Shown: piece by piece, positions 23,614-32,002 of the stretch
How the letters are laid out: each line of letters starts with the position of its first letter
Numbering within the stretch: the first letter of the stretch is position 1
Assembly (NCBI GenBank): GCA_016292785.1
Contig: JAEDFL010000011.1
Span: 1-45,425, forward strand
DNA: 45,425 nt
Direction: 5' to 3'
Source of the DNA: Clostridiaceae bacterium
Lineage (GTDB): Bacteria > Bacillota > Clostridia > Oscillospirales > Acutalibacteraceae
Notes under the pieces: model-generated
The model's database searches: none
What the model saw: the letters and a program-made list of their open reading frames with translations, nothing else
What the model was told of the DNA's origin: nothing
Position numbers and translations under genes: made by a program

Positions 23614-25434
23614 TTAATCGGTTACGGGCATTTCGGTCATTCTAAGATTAGTACAGCCGTAAGGAATAAGCGTTATTTCTTTCGGCTCGCCGACAGCCTT
23701 TTTGCTTTCGGGAAGCTCCTCGCATCTGTCGTCCGTCATCTTCCATTCGACCTGCGCCATCTTTGCTTTGAGCTTTATCGGCGCACCGTCGGGTGAGAAC
23801 GGCATTTTTCCGACCTCACCGAACTGAACGGCAAAATCATCGGAGCAGAAGCCGTAATTCCAGTCCGTTGTCGGATAAATTTCGTAGTCGCAGTACGGAT
23901 ATTTTCTTTCAACACCGTCACGGACAAATTCTTTCTTCTCCCATCTTTCACCGATCGGCAGGGAGAAAACGAGGTTACCTCTCTCGGCGCAGTAAAGTCC
24001 GCTCGGTCTTTCGGTCAGCTCGGTTTTGAAAGTGAAGCTGACGTCAAGCTCCTGCTCGCCGAAAAAGTCACGGCTTATTTTAACAAAACCACAGTCGGCT
24101 TTTTCGCCGTTCACGGCGGCATCAACCGCTTTTTCGGGAATTCTGACAAGGATTTCACGCTCATCGTGTGTGTCGGAGCATACCTTGAGCTTGTATCCGT
24201 CCGCAAACGGATAATTTGTAACTATCTCAACGGAGAATTTACTGCCGTCAATCTCGGTTTCAACCTTGCTCGGCGCAATGGCGCAGACGGCAACGCCCTT
24301 TTCGGTTTTCATCATCGTGCTCATGGCGAATTTCGGGAAAGCCTGATTGAAATTGGCGGTACAGCAGCCGAAGTTCGGCTCAAGTCCAAAGAGGTGGGAC
24401 TCCTCCGAGTTTGTGTTGAACGGCTGTTTTCCGTCGGGGAAACGGGAACACTGAACCTGATTTGTAAGCTGATCGTACTGATGAGTCCACATATCGGGGC
24501 TTACGGTTGCAGGGAAAGCGTTGAAAGTCGTTTTTTCAAGTCTTTCCGACCAGTAGCTGTCACCCGTCAGGGCAATGAGCCATTCGTATGAATACATAGC
24601 CTCCGCAACCGAGCAACATTCCGAGCCGTGAACGGGACTTGTTCCGCTCAGACACTCGTCGCCCGAAAAATGACCGCACGCCATACCGTGATCCCTCAGC
24701 AGAATCTCCATCGCTTTCTTTGCAAATTCGTTTGCGTCGCCGCCCCTGAATTCGGTCATCAGAGCCTCGCTCTTGAGCATCATACCCGTGTTTACAACGT
24801 GGTTGAGGAAGCTCCAGCACTCACGTCTTTCGGCATAACGCCAGGACTCATACATCTTTTTATAATCGACGCCCTGAATGTAAAGCTTGTCAACAAGATC
24901 AAGCTGCCATTCCTCGGGGTTTCTCTCACGAAGCCAAAGAATCGGGATAAGGCACTCAAACCAGCGTGCCGCACCCCAGTCGAAAAGTGTACGGCCGTTT
25001 ATAAATTGGCTGAGCTGCCTTAGCGCACGGCTGACAGCATTCTCTATGCGATCGTCGCCGGAGCAGTCGGCATAGACAACAAGTGCCTTGCAGATAATAA
25101 AGCAAGCCCAGACATCGTAAAACTTGCGCTCGTCAAGTGAGCAAGGGCAGATCCAGCCGTCCTCGCACTGCCTTTCGAGGATAGCGTCAACATATTTCTT
25201 CGCACGAGCCTTCATATCCTCGTCATCCAGAAGGTATGCAAGCGGGACAAAGCCGTCGAGCCAGTAGGGAACACGCTCCCAGCCGTCGTCATCTCCGCCG
25301 ATCCAACTGCTGTTTTTGATGCTGTTCCACATCTTGTCAAGATTTCCCGAAAGTCCGTCCGCCTGTATTTTGAGCTGATTTTTCAGCCAGCCTGTCGGCT
25401 TGATCTCACGGGTGGTAAATTGTCTGAAAATCAT
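23614..25434 (-). CDS. Beta-L-arabinofuranosidase-like, GH127 family
   Basis: This is a 606-residue glycosidase of the GH127/DUF1680 type without a signal peptide, so it is predicted cytoplasmic. The (alpha/alpha)6 domain (about 1-390) carries GSECCSVAEAM, where the conserved glutamate sits, and NFGCCTANFNQ, whose paired cysteines recall the GH127 zinc-cysteine active site. Beta-sandwich domains follow. The ATG at 25434 has GAGGAG before it; a TTG five codons upstream would contain this site. It starts 11 bases after the smc stop, where ftsY is often found in other Firmicutes. Substrate specificity is unproven. Confidence 0.83.
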   Translation of the reverse strand: MIFRQFTTREIKPTGWLKNQLKIQADGLSGNLDKMWNSIKNSSWIGGDDDGWERVPYWLDGFVPLAYLLDDEDMKARAKKYVDAILERQCEDGWICPCSLDERKFYDVWACFIICKALVVYADCSGDDRIENAVSRALRQLSQFINGRTLFDWGAARWFECLIPILWLRERNPEEWQLDLVDKLYIQGVDYKKMYESWRYAERRECWSFLNHVVNTGMMLKSEALMTEFRGGDANEFAKKAMEILLRDHGMACGHFSGDECLSGTSPVHGSECCSVAEAMYSYEWLIALTGDSYWSERLEKTTFNAFPATVSPDMWTHQYDQLTNQVQCSRFPDGKQPFNTNSEESHLFGLEPNFGCCTANFNQAFPKFAMSTMMKTEKGVAVCAIAPSKVETEIDGSKFSVEIVTNYPFADGYKLKVCSDTHDEREILVRIPEKAVDAAVNGEKADCGFVKISRDFFGEQELDVSFTFKTELTERPSGLYCAERGNLVFSLPIGERWEKKEFVRDGVERKYPYCDYEIYPTTDWNYGFCSDDFAVQFGEVGKMPFSPDGAPIKLKAKMAQVEWKMTDDRCEELPESKKAVGEPKEITLIPYGCTNLRMTEMPVTD

Positions 25435-25445
25435 AATAAAACTCC

Positions 25446-28400
25446 TCAACTTATGCCTAATTTCTTTGCCATTTCCGCTGTCTGAAGCTCAAGCAGCTTG
25501 GAAACGCCCTCCTCCTGCATCGTGATGCCGTAGAGAACGTCCGCCTCCTCCATCGTGCCTCGTCTGTGGGTGATGAGGATAAACTGAGTGTTTGCCGTCA
25601 TACGGCGGACATAACGGGCGTAACGTGCAACGTTCACATCGTCCAGAGCCGCTTCGACCTCGTCGAAGATACAGAACGGAGAGGGAGCAACCTTGAGTAT
25701 CGCAAAGAGAAGTGCGATCGCCGAAAGTCCCTTTTCTCCTCCTGAAAGCAGGTCAATGTTCTGAACATTCTTGCCCGGCGGCTGTACCTTGATTTCAATG
25801 TTACATTCCAAAACGTCGTTCGGGTTTTCAAGGATAAGCTCCGCCTTTCCGCCGCCGAAAAGCTCGACAAAGGTTTCGCCGAAATAGCTGTTGATGCGTA
25901 CAAACTGAGCCTTGAATTGCTCCGCCATCTTGCTCGTCAGCTCCGTAATGAGCCTGTTAAGCTCGTCACGGGATTTTTCAATGTCGTCAAGCTGAGCTTT
26001 CATAAATTCGTAACGCTCGGAGACCTCTTTGTATTCCTCGATCGCTCCGACATTGACATTGCCTAAGGCTCTGATCTTGCCTTTCAGCTCCTGCAGGCTT
26101 CTGTGCGCCTGCTGATAATCCTCTATCACAATGTTGAGAGCCTCGGCGTCGGATTTTGTGAGCTGATACTCGTCAAAGAGCTTGTTGACCGCATCGTCAA
26201 GCTGTTTTTCCATTTGAGCCTTGCGTTCCTCAAGCCTTGCAAGCTCGCCGCTGATTTTTTCACGCTCGGCTGACTTCGCACGTTCCTCGGAACGGAGCTG
26301 TGCGCTCTTTGCATCGCATTGTGTTCTCTCGTTGATGAGAGCCTCAATGTCGCTCTTTGCGCTTGCACCAAGCTCATGAAACTCCTGAGCCTGTTTGGTA
26401 AGCTCCTGAATTTTTAATTCAATATCGCTGTTTGCCTTTTCAATTACTGCAATTTCTCCGTTGAGGTCGTCCAGTCTGCCCTCGTGGCTCGCCATACGGC
26501 GGTTGAGCAGATCGACTGCTTCTTTTTTCGCCTCGATATCCTTTTCAAGTGCAAGGATATCAAGATTTATCTTAGCTTCGATCTGTGCAAGCTCCTCTTT
26601 CTTTTCCTCTAGCTTTTCTCTGCCGTGGGTTACAACGTCAAGATCGGCCTGCAACGATCCCATTTCCTTATTCAGCCTGTCAATCTCGGTCTGAGCCGCA
26701 GCTTTTAAAGCTTCAAGATCGGTGATCCTGATTGAAGCGTTCTTCTTCTCACGGCGAAGCTCTTCAAGAGCCGCATTCGCCGTATCGAGCTTTCCGTCAA
26801 TGAGGGCAAGCTCACTTTCCTTGCGGATGATGTCCTCCTGAGTGCGCTTGAGATCCGCTTCGGAAGCGTCAAGCTCCGCCTTTGCCGAGGACAGCTCAAC
26901 ATTCAGCCTCTTGTATTCCTCGTTGTCCTTTTCCTGCTCTGCGGCAAGCTTTTTAAGCTGTTCGTTGAGCTTTTCTTTCTCATTTGTTCGGCTGAGAATA
27001 CCTGAATTGTGTCCTCTTGATCCGCCTGTCATTGATCCGCCTGCGTTGACGACCTGACCGTCAAGAGTTACTATCTTAAATCTGTATGAAAACTTTTTAG
27101 CAATGACGATTGCGCTGTCGAGATCCTCGGCAACCGCCGTTCTGCCGAGAAGCGAACGGATTATTTCATCATATTTTTTGTCGTAGTCAAGAAGTCTGTC
27201 CGCCATATCGACAAAGCCGTAGCAGTCGTCAAGACCTTTTTCCGTGAACGGCTTCGACTTAACGGAGGTCAGCGGCAAAAATGTAGCCCTGCCGCCCTTA
27301 TTCTCCTTGAGGAAATTGATCGCACGCTTTGCGTCGTTTTCGCTGTCGGTGACAATGTTCTGTATCGCAGAGCCGAGAGCGGTTTCAACGGCTATTGCAT
27401 AGCGATCCTCAACGCTGATGAGCTGGGAAAGAGGACCGTGAATACCTCTGAGAGCGCCGCCCTTTGCCTCACGGACAACCGCTTTAACAGCTCCCGAATA
27501 ACCGTCCATATTCTTTTCCATTTCGTCGAGCATACGGATCTTGTCTTTCTTTTGCAGAATGTCAAGTCCTCTTGCGTCGATCGCCGATTTCAGCTTGTCC
27601 GCCTTTTCCTGACGGTTGTTTACCCGCAGACTGTAACCCGAAACTGCGTTCATAATCTCAGTTGCGGTGTCGTTGAGCTTATCAAGCTGAGACTGACAGG
27701 TGTTTCTCTTGTCCTCAAGCTCTGTAATGTAGCCGTTCCTTGTGGAAAGAACGCCCTCGATATTGCTGACTCTGCCGCTTATCTCCTCAATCGAAGAATT
27801 TGCGGTGGTTTCTTCTATTCTTTTTTCGCTCACCTTTTCGGTGAGAGCCGTTATCTTCTGCGATATCTCGGCAATACGGTCGGCAAATTCGCCTGTTTCG
27901 TTTCTTGCATCGGCAATGTTAAGTGCCGCCGAGTCAAGCTCCTTTCGCTTTGCCTCGATATCATTGAGAAGCTCGGCGATCTCGGCTTGTGCGTCCTCAA
28001 CCTCTTTTTTCAGGGTGTTCTCGCTGTTCGAAGCGTCGCTCATGTCTCGTTTGATACGCTCGATCGTCTGCTCATTGTGGAGAATAGTGTTCTTCTCAAC
28101 GGAGATCTGACCTTCAAGCTGAACCGCCTTTTCCTCGTAGCTTGTGGAGTTGTTTCTGATATTATCAATTCTTACCGTGATATCCTGACTTTTTGCAATT
28201 ATCTCCTCGGAGTCCGTCTCAATCTGAGTAAGTGCGGCTTCAACGGAGTCGTACTGTCCCTGAGCGATCGAGAGCTTGTCCTCCTGATCCCTCAGCTTCA
28301 CCCTTGTGGTGTCGATCGTGTGAAGCCACAGACCGATTTCAAGCTCCTTTTTCTCCTTGGCAAGAACAAGGAATTTCTGTGCCTTTTCGCTCTGAGTTTT

Positions 28401-29015
28401 GAGCGGTCCGACACGGCTTTCAAGCTCGGAGAGAATGTCCCTCAGACGGACAAGGTTTTCCTCCGCCTGATCGAGCTTGCGGTTTGCGTCGTTGCGGCGG
28501 TATCTGTAATGGGAAATTCCTGCCGCTTCTTCAAGCATATCTCGTCTTTGTCCCGATTTTGATGAAATGAGGTCGGCAATTCTGCCCTGACTGACGAGGG
28601 AATAGCCGTCACGTCCGAGTCCCGTGTCCATGAAAAGCTCATGCACGTCACGCAGTCTGACTACCTGACCGTTGAGCATATATTCGCTTTCGCCCGAGCG
28701 GTAGTAGCGGCGTGTGACGGAGACCTCGTCCCTGTCGCTGTCGAGCGTTTTGTCCGTGTTGTCAAGGCGCAGAGTGACCTCGGCAAAGCCCAAAGGTTTT
28801 CTGATCTTTGTGCCGCCGAAGATAACGTCTTCCATCTTTGATCCGCGCAGATTTTTTGTTGACTGCTCACCGAGAACCCATCGTACAGCGTCGGCAATGT
28901 TGCTCTTGCCTGAGCCGTTCGGTCCGACAACGGCGGTCATTCCGTGATTGAAATTGAAAACCGTCTTGTCGGGGAAGGACTTGAAACCCTGCATTTCGAG
29001 CGCTTTTAATCTCAT
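25446..29015 (-). CDS. smc: Chromosome partition protein SMC
   Basis: SMC is the ATP-driven condensin subunit that loops and separates chromosomes with ScpA and ScpB. The 1189-residue protein is full length. Walker A GPNGSGKSN is near residue 32. Two long coiled coils flank a hinge (about 505-680). The C-terminal head carries LLSGGEKGLSAIALLFA and Walker B FCIFDEVEAALDD. The start overlaps the stop of the Elp3-like gene by four bases (ATGA), showing tight coupling with the rnc operon. Confidence 0.97.
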   Translation of the reverse strand: MRLKALEMQGFKSFPDKTVFNFNHGMTAVVGPNGSGKSNIADAVRWVLGEQSTKNLRGSKMEDVIFGGTKIRKPLGFAEVTLRLDNTDKTLDSDRDEVSVTRRYYRSGESEYMLNGQVVRLRDVHELFMDTGLGRDGYSLVSQGRIADLISSKSGQRRDMLEEAAGISHYRYRRNDANRKLDQAEENLVRLRDILSELESRVGPLKTQSEKAQKFLVLAKEKKELEIGLWLHTIDTTRVKLRDQEDKLSIAQGQYDSVEAALTQIETDSEEIIAKSQDITVRIDNIRNNSTSYEEKAVQLEGQISVEKNTILHNEQTIERIKRDMSDASNSENTLKKEVEDAQAEIAELLNDIEAKRKELDSAALNIADARNETGEFADRIAEISQKITALTEKVSEKRIEETTANSSIEEISGRVSNIEGVLSTRNGYITELEDKRNTCQSQLDKLNDTATEIMNAVSGYSLRVNNRQEKADKLKSAIDARGLDILQKKDKIRMLDEMEKNMDGYSGAVKAVVREAKGGALRGIHGPLSQLISVEDRYAIAVETALGSAIQNIVTDSENDAKRAINFLKENKGGRATFLPLTSVKSKPFTEKGLDDCYGFVDMADRLLDYDKKYDEIIRSLLGRTAVAEDLDSAIVIAKKFSYRFKIVTLDGQVVNAGGSMTGGSRGHNSGILSRTNEKEKLNEQLKKLAAEQEKDNEEYKRLNVELSSAKAELDASEADLKRTQEDIIRKESELALIDGKLDTANAALEELRREKKNASIRITDLEALKAAAQTEIDRLNKEMGSLQADLDVVTHGREKLEEKKEELAQIEAKINLDILALEKDIEAKKEAVDLLNRRMASHEGRLDDLNGEIAVIEKANSDIELKIQELTKQAQEFHELGASAKSDIEALINERTQCDAKSAQLRSEERAKSAEREKISGELARLEERKAQMEKQLDDAVNKLFDEYQLTKSDAEALNIVIEDYQQAHRSLQELKGKIRALGNVNVGAIEEYKEVSERYEFMKAQLDDIEKSRDELNRLITELTSKMAEQFKAQFVRINSYFGETFVELFGGGKAELILENPNDVLECNIEIKVQPPGKNVQNIDLLSGGEKGLSAIALLFAILKVAPSPFCIFDEVEAALDDVNVARYARYVRRMTANTQFILITHRRGTMEEADVLYGITMQEEGVSKLLELQTAEMAKKLGIS

Positions 29016-30022
29016 AATTCTTCGTTCCTTAATATGTAAACTTGATATTTATTCATTTCTTTGTCTGCTGTTATTTTTGCGTCATAGCCCAGCTCCCTGA
29101 GCCTTGCAATGTTAGAACGTTTCTGTCCCGTCATTTTTGAGATGGCGTCGGGGGAAACGTGAATATTTATTTTTCCTTTCGGAATTTGATTTTCTTTGAT
29201 AAAATCCACGGCTTTGCCGAGATATATTTTGCCCTCGCAGATCTCCTTGAACGCAGGGTGATAGGCTCCGGCAATATAATCGCCCTCAACTCCGCCGCCC
29301 GAATGAAGCCCCGTCCTGATGACGGCAATGCCTGCTTCGTCGAACATCAGCAGAAGTCGGGCGCAAAGCTCCGCCGCCGAGTCCACGGTCTGCGGCACAT
29401 ATTCTCCGCTTTTATAAAGCTCGGCAAGCTCCGTGCCGCCGATAACGACCGTCGGATAAATTCGCACGGTCGCAGGATTAAGAGCGATAATTTTTTTCGC
29501 CGTTTCGATGCTGTCACCGTCCGAAGAGCCGTAAAGTCCCGTCATCATCTGAAGTCCAAGCTCAAAGCCGTAGCTCTTGAGCATTTTCGATGCGTTGACT
29601 ATATCCTCGGCTGTGTGACCTCTGCGGTTGAGGCGCAGAACATTATCGTCCATACTCTGCGCTCCAAGCTCGACCGCCGTAACTCCGTAGCCTTTGAGAA
29701 TACGGCAGATCTCCCCGTCTATTGCGTCGGGACGGGTTGAGATTCTGATACCCTTAAAGCCGCCGTTTTCAACATATCTGTATGCCGCCGCCAACAGCTC
29801 CGTCATTTTCCTGCGGTCTATTGCGGTGAAGCTGCCGCCGAAAAAGGCGATCTCGCCGCCCTTGCTGTCGGGGTTTTTCATTGCGATTTCTACCGCCTTG
29901 TCCACATCCTCGGGTGTGACCTGCTTGCTCTGTCCCGATATTGCACGCTGATTGCAGAACGAGCATTGGTGGGGGCAACCGTTGTGAGGAACAAAAAGTC
30001 CCACGTTTACGTGCTTGCTCAC
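29012..30022 (-). CDS. Elp3-like radical SAM protein
   Basis: This is a 336-residue radical SAM protein. The [4Fe-4S] motif is C16-x3-C20-x2-C23 in GCPHQCSFC. FFGGSFTAID, ELGAQSMDD and GLQMMTGL are shared with the Elongator subunit Elp3 and COG1243 proteins. Unlike Elp3 it has no acetyltransferase domain and stops after a short tail. The family's substrate, possibly tRNA, is unproven. The start overlaps the end of rnc, and its stop overlaps the start of smc, a common order in Clostridia. Confidence 0.88.
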   Translation of the reverse strand: MSKHVNVGLFVPHNGCPHQCSFCNQRAISGQSKQVTPEDVDKAVEIAMKNPDSKGGEIAFFGGSFTAIDRRKMTELLAAAYRYVENGGFKGIRISTRPDAIDGEICRILKGYGVTAVELGAQSMDDNVLRLNRRGHTAEDIVNASKMLKSYGFELGLQMMTGLYGSSDGDSIETAKKIIALNPATVRIYPTVVIGGTELAELYKSGEYVPQTVDSAAELCARLLLMFDEAGIAVIRTGLHSGGGVEGDYIAGAYHPAFKEICEGKIYLGKAVDFIKENQIPKGKINIHVSPDAISKMTGQKRSNIARLRELGYDAKITADKEMNKYQVYILRNEEL

Positions 30023-30702
30023 AGTCCCATAAGCTCCAAGGCTTCCCTTGCAGCCTCCTGCTCGGCACGCTTCTTGCTCTTGCCTATTCCTTTGCCGATA
30101 ACGTTGGAATTGAGGTGAACCTCGACCTCGAAACGCTTGTCGTGGTCGGGGCCGCTCTCGCCGACAAGAACGTATTCGACGACCTCGCCCGGATTGCGCT
30201 GAACAACCTCCTGAAGCATGGTCTTGTAGTCCTTGACGGAGCGGTGCTTTCTGATTGCTTCGTCAATATATTTAAGTACAAACTTTCTCGCCTCGTCCAT
30301 TCCGCCGTCAAGATAGATTGCGGCGATAACCGCCTCGAAAGCGTCCGCCTGAATTGACGGTCTGTCTCTGCCGCCCGTCACGACCTCGCCCTTACCGAGC
30401 ATAAGATATTTGCCGAGCTGTATTTCACGGGCGAAGGAGGCAAGCGATTTTTCGCAGACCATTGCGGCTCTGAGCTTTGTCAGGTCTCCCTCGGGAAAGT
30501 CCGTGTAGTTTTTAAAGAAATTTTCTGCCGTTATAAAGCCGAGAACCGAGTCGCCGAGAAATTCAAGACGCTCGTTCGAGCCGTCGCAGGTTGCGTGGTT
30601 TTCGTTGTAATACGAGGAATGGGAAAGCGCACGCAGTAAAAACGATTCATTTTTGAATTTGTAACCGAGCTTCTGCTGAAGTTCCTTTATATCAGGTTTC
30701 AT
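30019..30702 (-). CDS. rnc: Ribonuclease III
   Basis: RNase III cuts double-stranded RNA, including rRNA precursors. The protein of 227 residues has the catalytic signature NERLEFLGDSVLG (about 42-54), the second acidic cluster DAFEAVIAAIYLDGG, and a C-terminal double-stranded RNA-binding domain (KRAEQEAAREAL). The ATG at 30702 was chosen by alignment with other RNase III N-termini and an AAAGG site ten bases away. It starts inside the end of trmFO (11-base overlap). Confidence 0.95.
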   Translation of the reverse strand: MKPDIKELQQKLGYKFKNESFLLRALSHSSYYNENHATCDGSNERLEFLGDSVLGFITAENFFKNYTDFPEGDLTKLRAAMVCEKSLASFAREIQLGKYLMLGKGEVVTGGRDRPSIQADAFEAVIAAIYLDGGMDEARKFVLKYIDEAIRKHRSVKDYKTMLQEVVQRNPGEVVEYVLVGESGPDHDKRFEVEVHLNSNVIGKGIGKSKKRAEQEAAREALELMGL

Positions 30703-32002
30703 TTTCACCAAACCTTTCATCAAAATAATCAAGACTTCTCTTTGCCAAAGCTTCGTATCTCATTTTTTTATCTCTTATCTTTTCACCGAGAGGCGGAAGT
30801 ATGCCGAAGTTTGCACCCATCGGCTGAAAATCCGTCACACCCGGATTGCTTATATATTTTGAAAGTGCGCCCATCATCGTGAAATCGGGAAGCTCAAGAG
30901 CCTCTTTTCCCGAAAGCCTGTTCGCCATATTTATTCCTGCAAGAATACCCGACGAGGCCGATTCCATATAACCCTCAACGCCTGTGATCTGACCTGCAAA
31001 ATAAAGTCCGTCACGTCCCTTGAACGAGAAATCCCCGTTCAGGTGTCTCGGCGAGTCGATGAAGGTGTTGCGGTGCATAACGCCGTAGCGCACAAATTCC
31101 GCATTTCTGAGAGCAGGTATCATAGAGAAAACTCTCTTTTGCTCACCGAATTTCAGATTGGTCTGAAATCCGACGAGATTATACATCGTTCCGCCCGAAT
31201 CCTCACGGCGAAGCTGAAGCACCGCCCACGGTCGGTGTCCTGTTCTCGGATCTCTCAATCCAACGGGCTTCAGAGGACCGAAACGCATTGTGTCCGCACC
31301 CCTTGCCGCCATAACCTCGATCGGCATACAGCCCTCATACACACCTTTTTTCTTGTCAAAGGAGTGAAGCTCAGCCGTCTCGGCATTGACAAGCTCGTTG
31401 TAAAAGCTCTCGTACTCTTCCTTATTCATCGGGCAGTTGAGGTAGTCGTCCTCACCGCCTCGGTCGTATCTCGACTGGGTAAAGGCACAGGATTTGTCGA
31501 TGCTCTCGTCCGTGACTATCGGAGCTGCTGCATCGAAAAAGCTGAGCGATCCGCCGCAAAGCTCCTTGATACTATCGGCCAAAGCGTCTGAGGCAAGCGG
31601 CCCTGCGGCAATTATAACGTTGCCGTCGGGGATCTCCGTGATCTCACGACATTCGAGGGTTATCAGCGGATGCGACTTGATTTTTTCGGTTACCATGGCG
31701 GAAAATTTATCACGGTCAACGGCAAGCGCACCGCCTGCCGGCACACTGCATTTTTTTGCACATTCAACGCAGATTGAGCCGAGCCTTTCCATCTCCGCCT
31801 TGAGCAGTCCTGCCGCCGAACCGACACGCTGAGCCTTGAGCGAATTGGAGCAGACAAGCTCCGCAAGCATATCCGTTTTGTGGGCAGGGGAATGTTTCTT
31901 CGGCTTCATCTCGGCAAGAGTGACACTTATGCCACGGTTGGCAAGCGCCCATGCCGCTTCAACGCCGGCAAGTCCTCCGCCGACAACAAGAACTCCGTCC
32001 AT
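30692..32002 (-). CDS. trmFO: Folate-dependent tRNA methyltransferase TrmFO
   Basis: TrmFO methylates U54 of tRNA to 5-methyluridine with methylene-tetrahydrofolate and FAD. The protein is 436 residues. It begins with the FAD-binding VGGGLAGVEAAWALA motif (about 6-20), and has ELVCSNSLK (about 48-56) including the catalytic-region cysteine. The C-terminal half contains FKGRDGLYFAGQITGVEGYMES. It starts right at the topA stop (TAAATG) with an AGGAAG site, and is tightly packed with topA and rnc. Confidence 0.95.
   Translation of the reverse strand: MDGVLVVGGGLAGVEAAWALANRGISVTLAEMKPKKHSPAHKTDMLAELVCSNSLKAQRVGSAAGLLKAEMERLGSICVECAKKCSVPAGGALAVDRDKFSAMVTEKIKSHPLITLECREITEIPDGNVIIAAGPLASDALADSIKELCGGSLSFFDAAAPIVTDESIDKSCAFTQSRYDRGGEDDYLNCPMNKEEYESFYNELVNAETAELHSFDKKKGVYEGCMPIEVMAARGADTMRFGPLKPVGLRDPRTGHRPWAVLQLRREDSGGTMYNLVGFQTNLKFGEQKRVFSMIPALRNAEFVRYGVMHRNTFIDSPRHLNGDFSFKGRDGLYFAGQITGVEGYMESASSGILAGINMANRLSGKEALELPDFTMMGALSKYISNPGVTDFQPMGANFGILPPLGEKIRDKKMRYEALAKRSLDYFDERFGENET

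Noticed and set aside
27438..28562. A 374-codon open frame opposite smc
   Set aside because: It is the complement of the SMC coiled coil; its codon phase and composition are those of a shadow.
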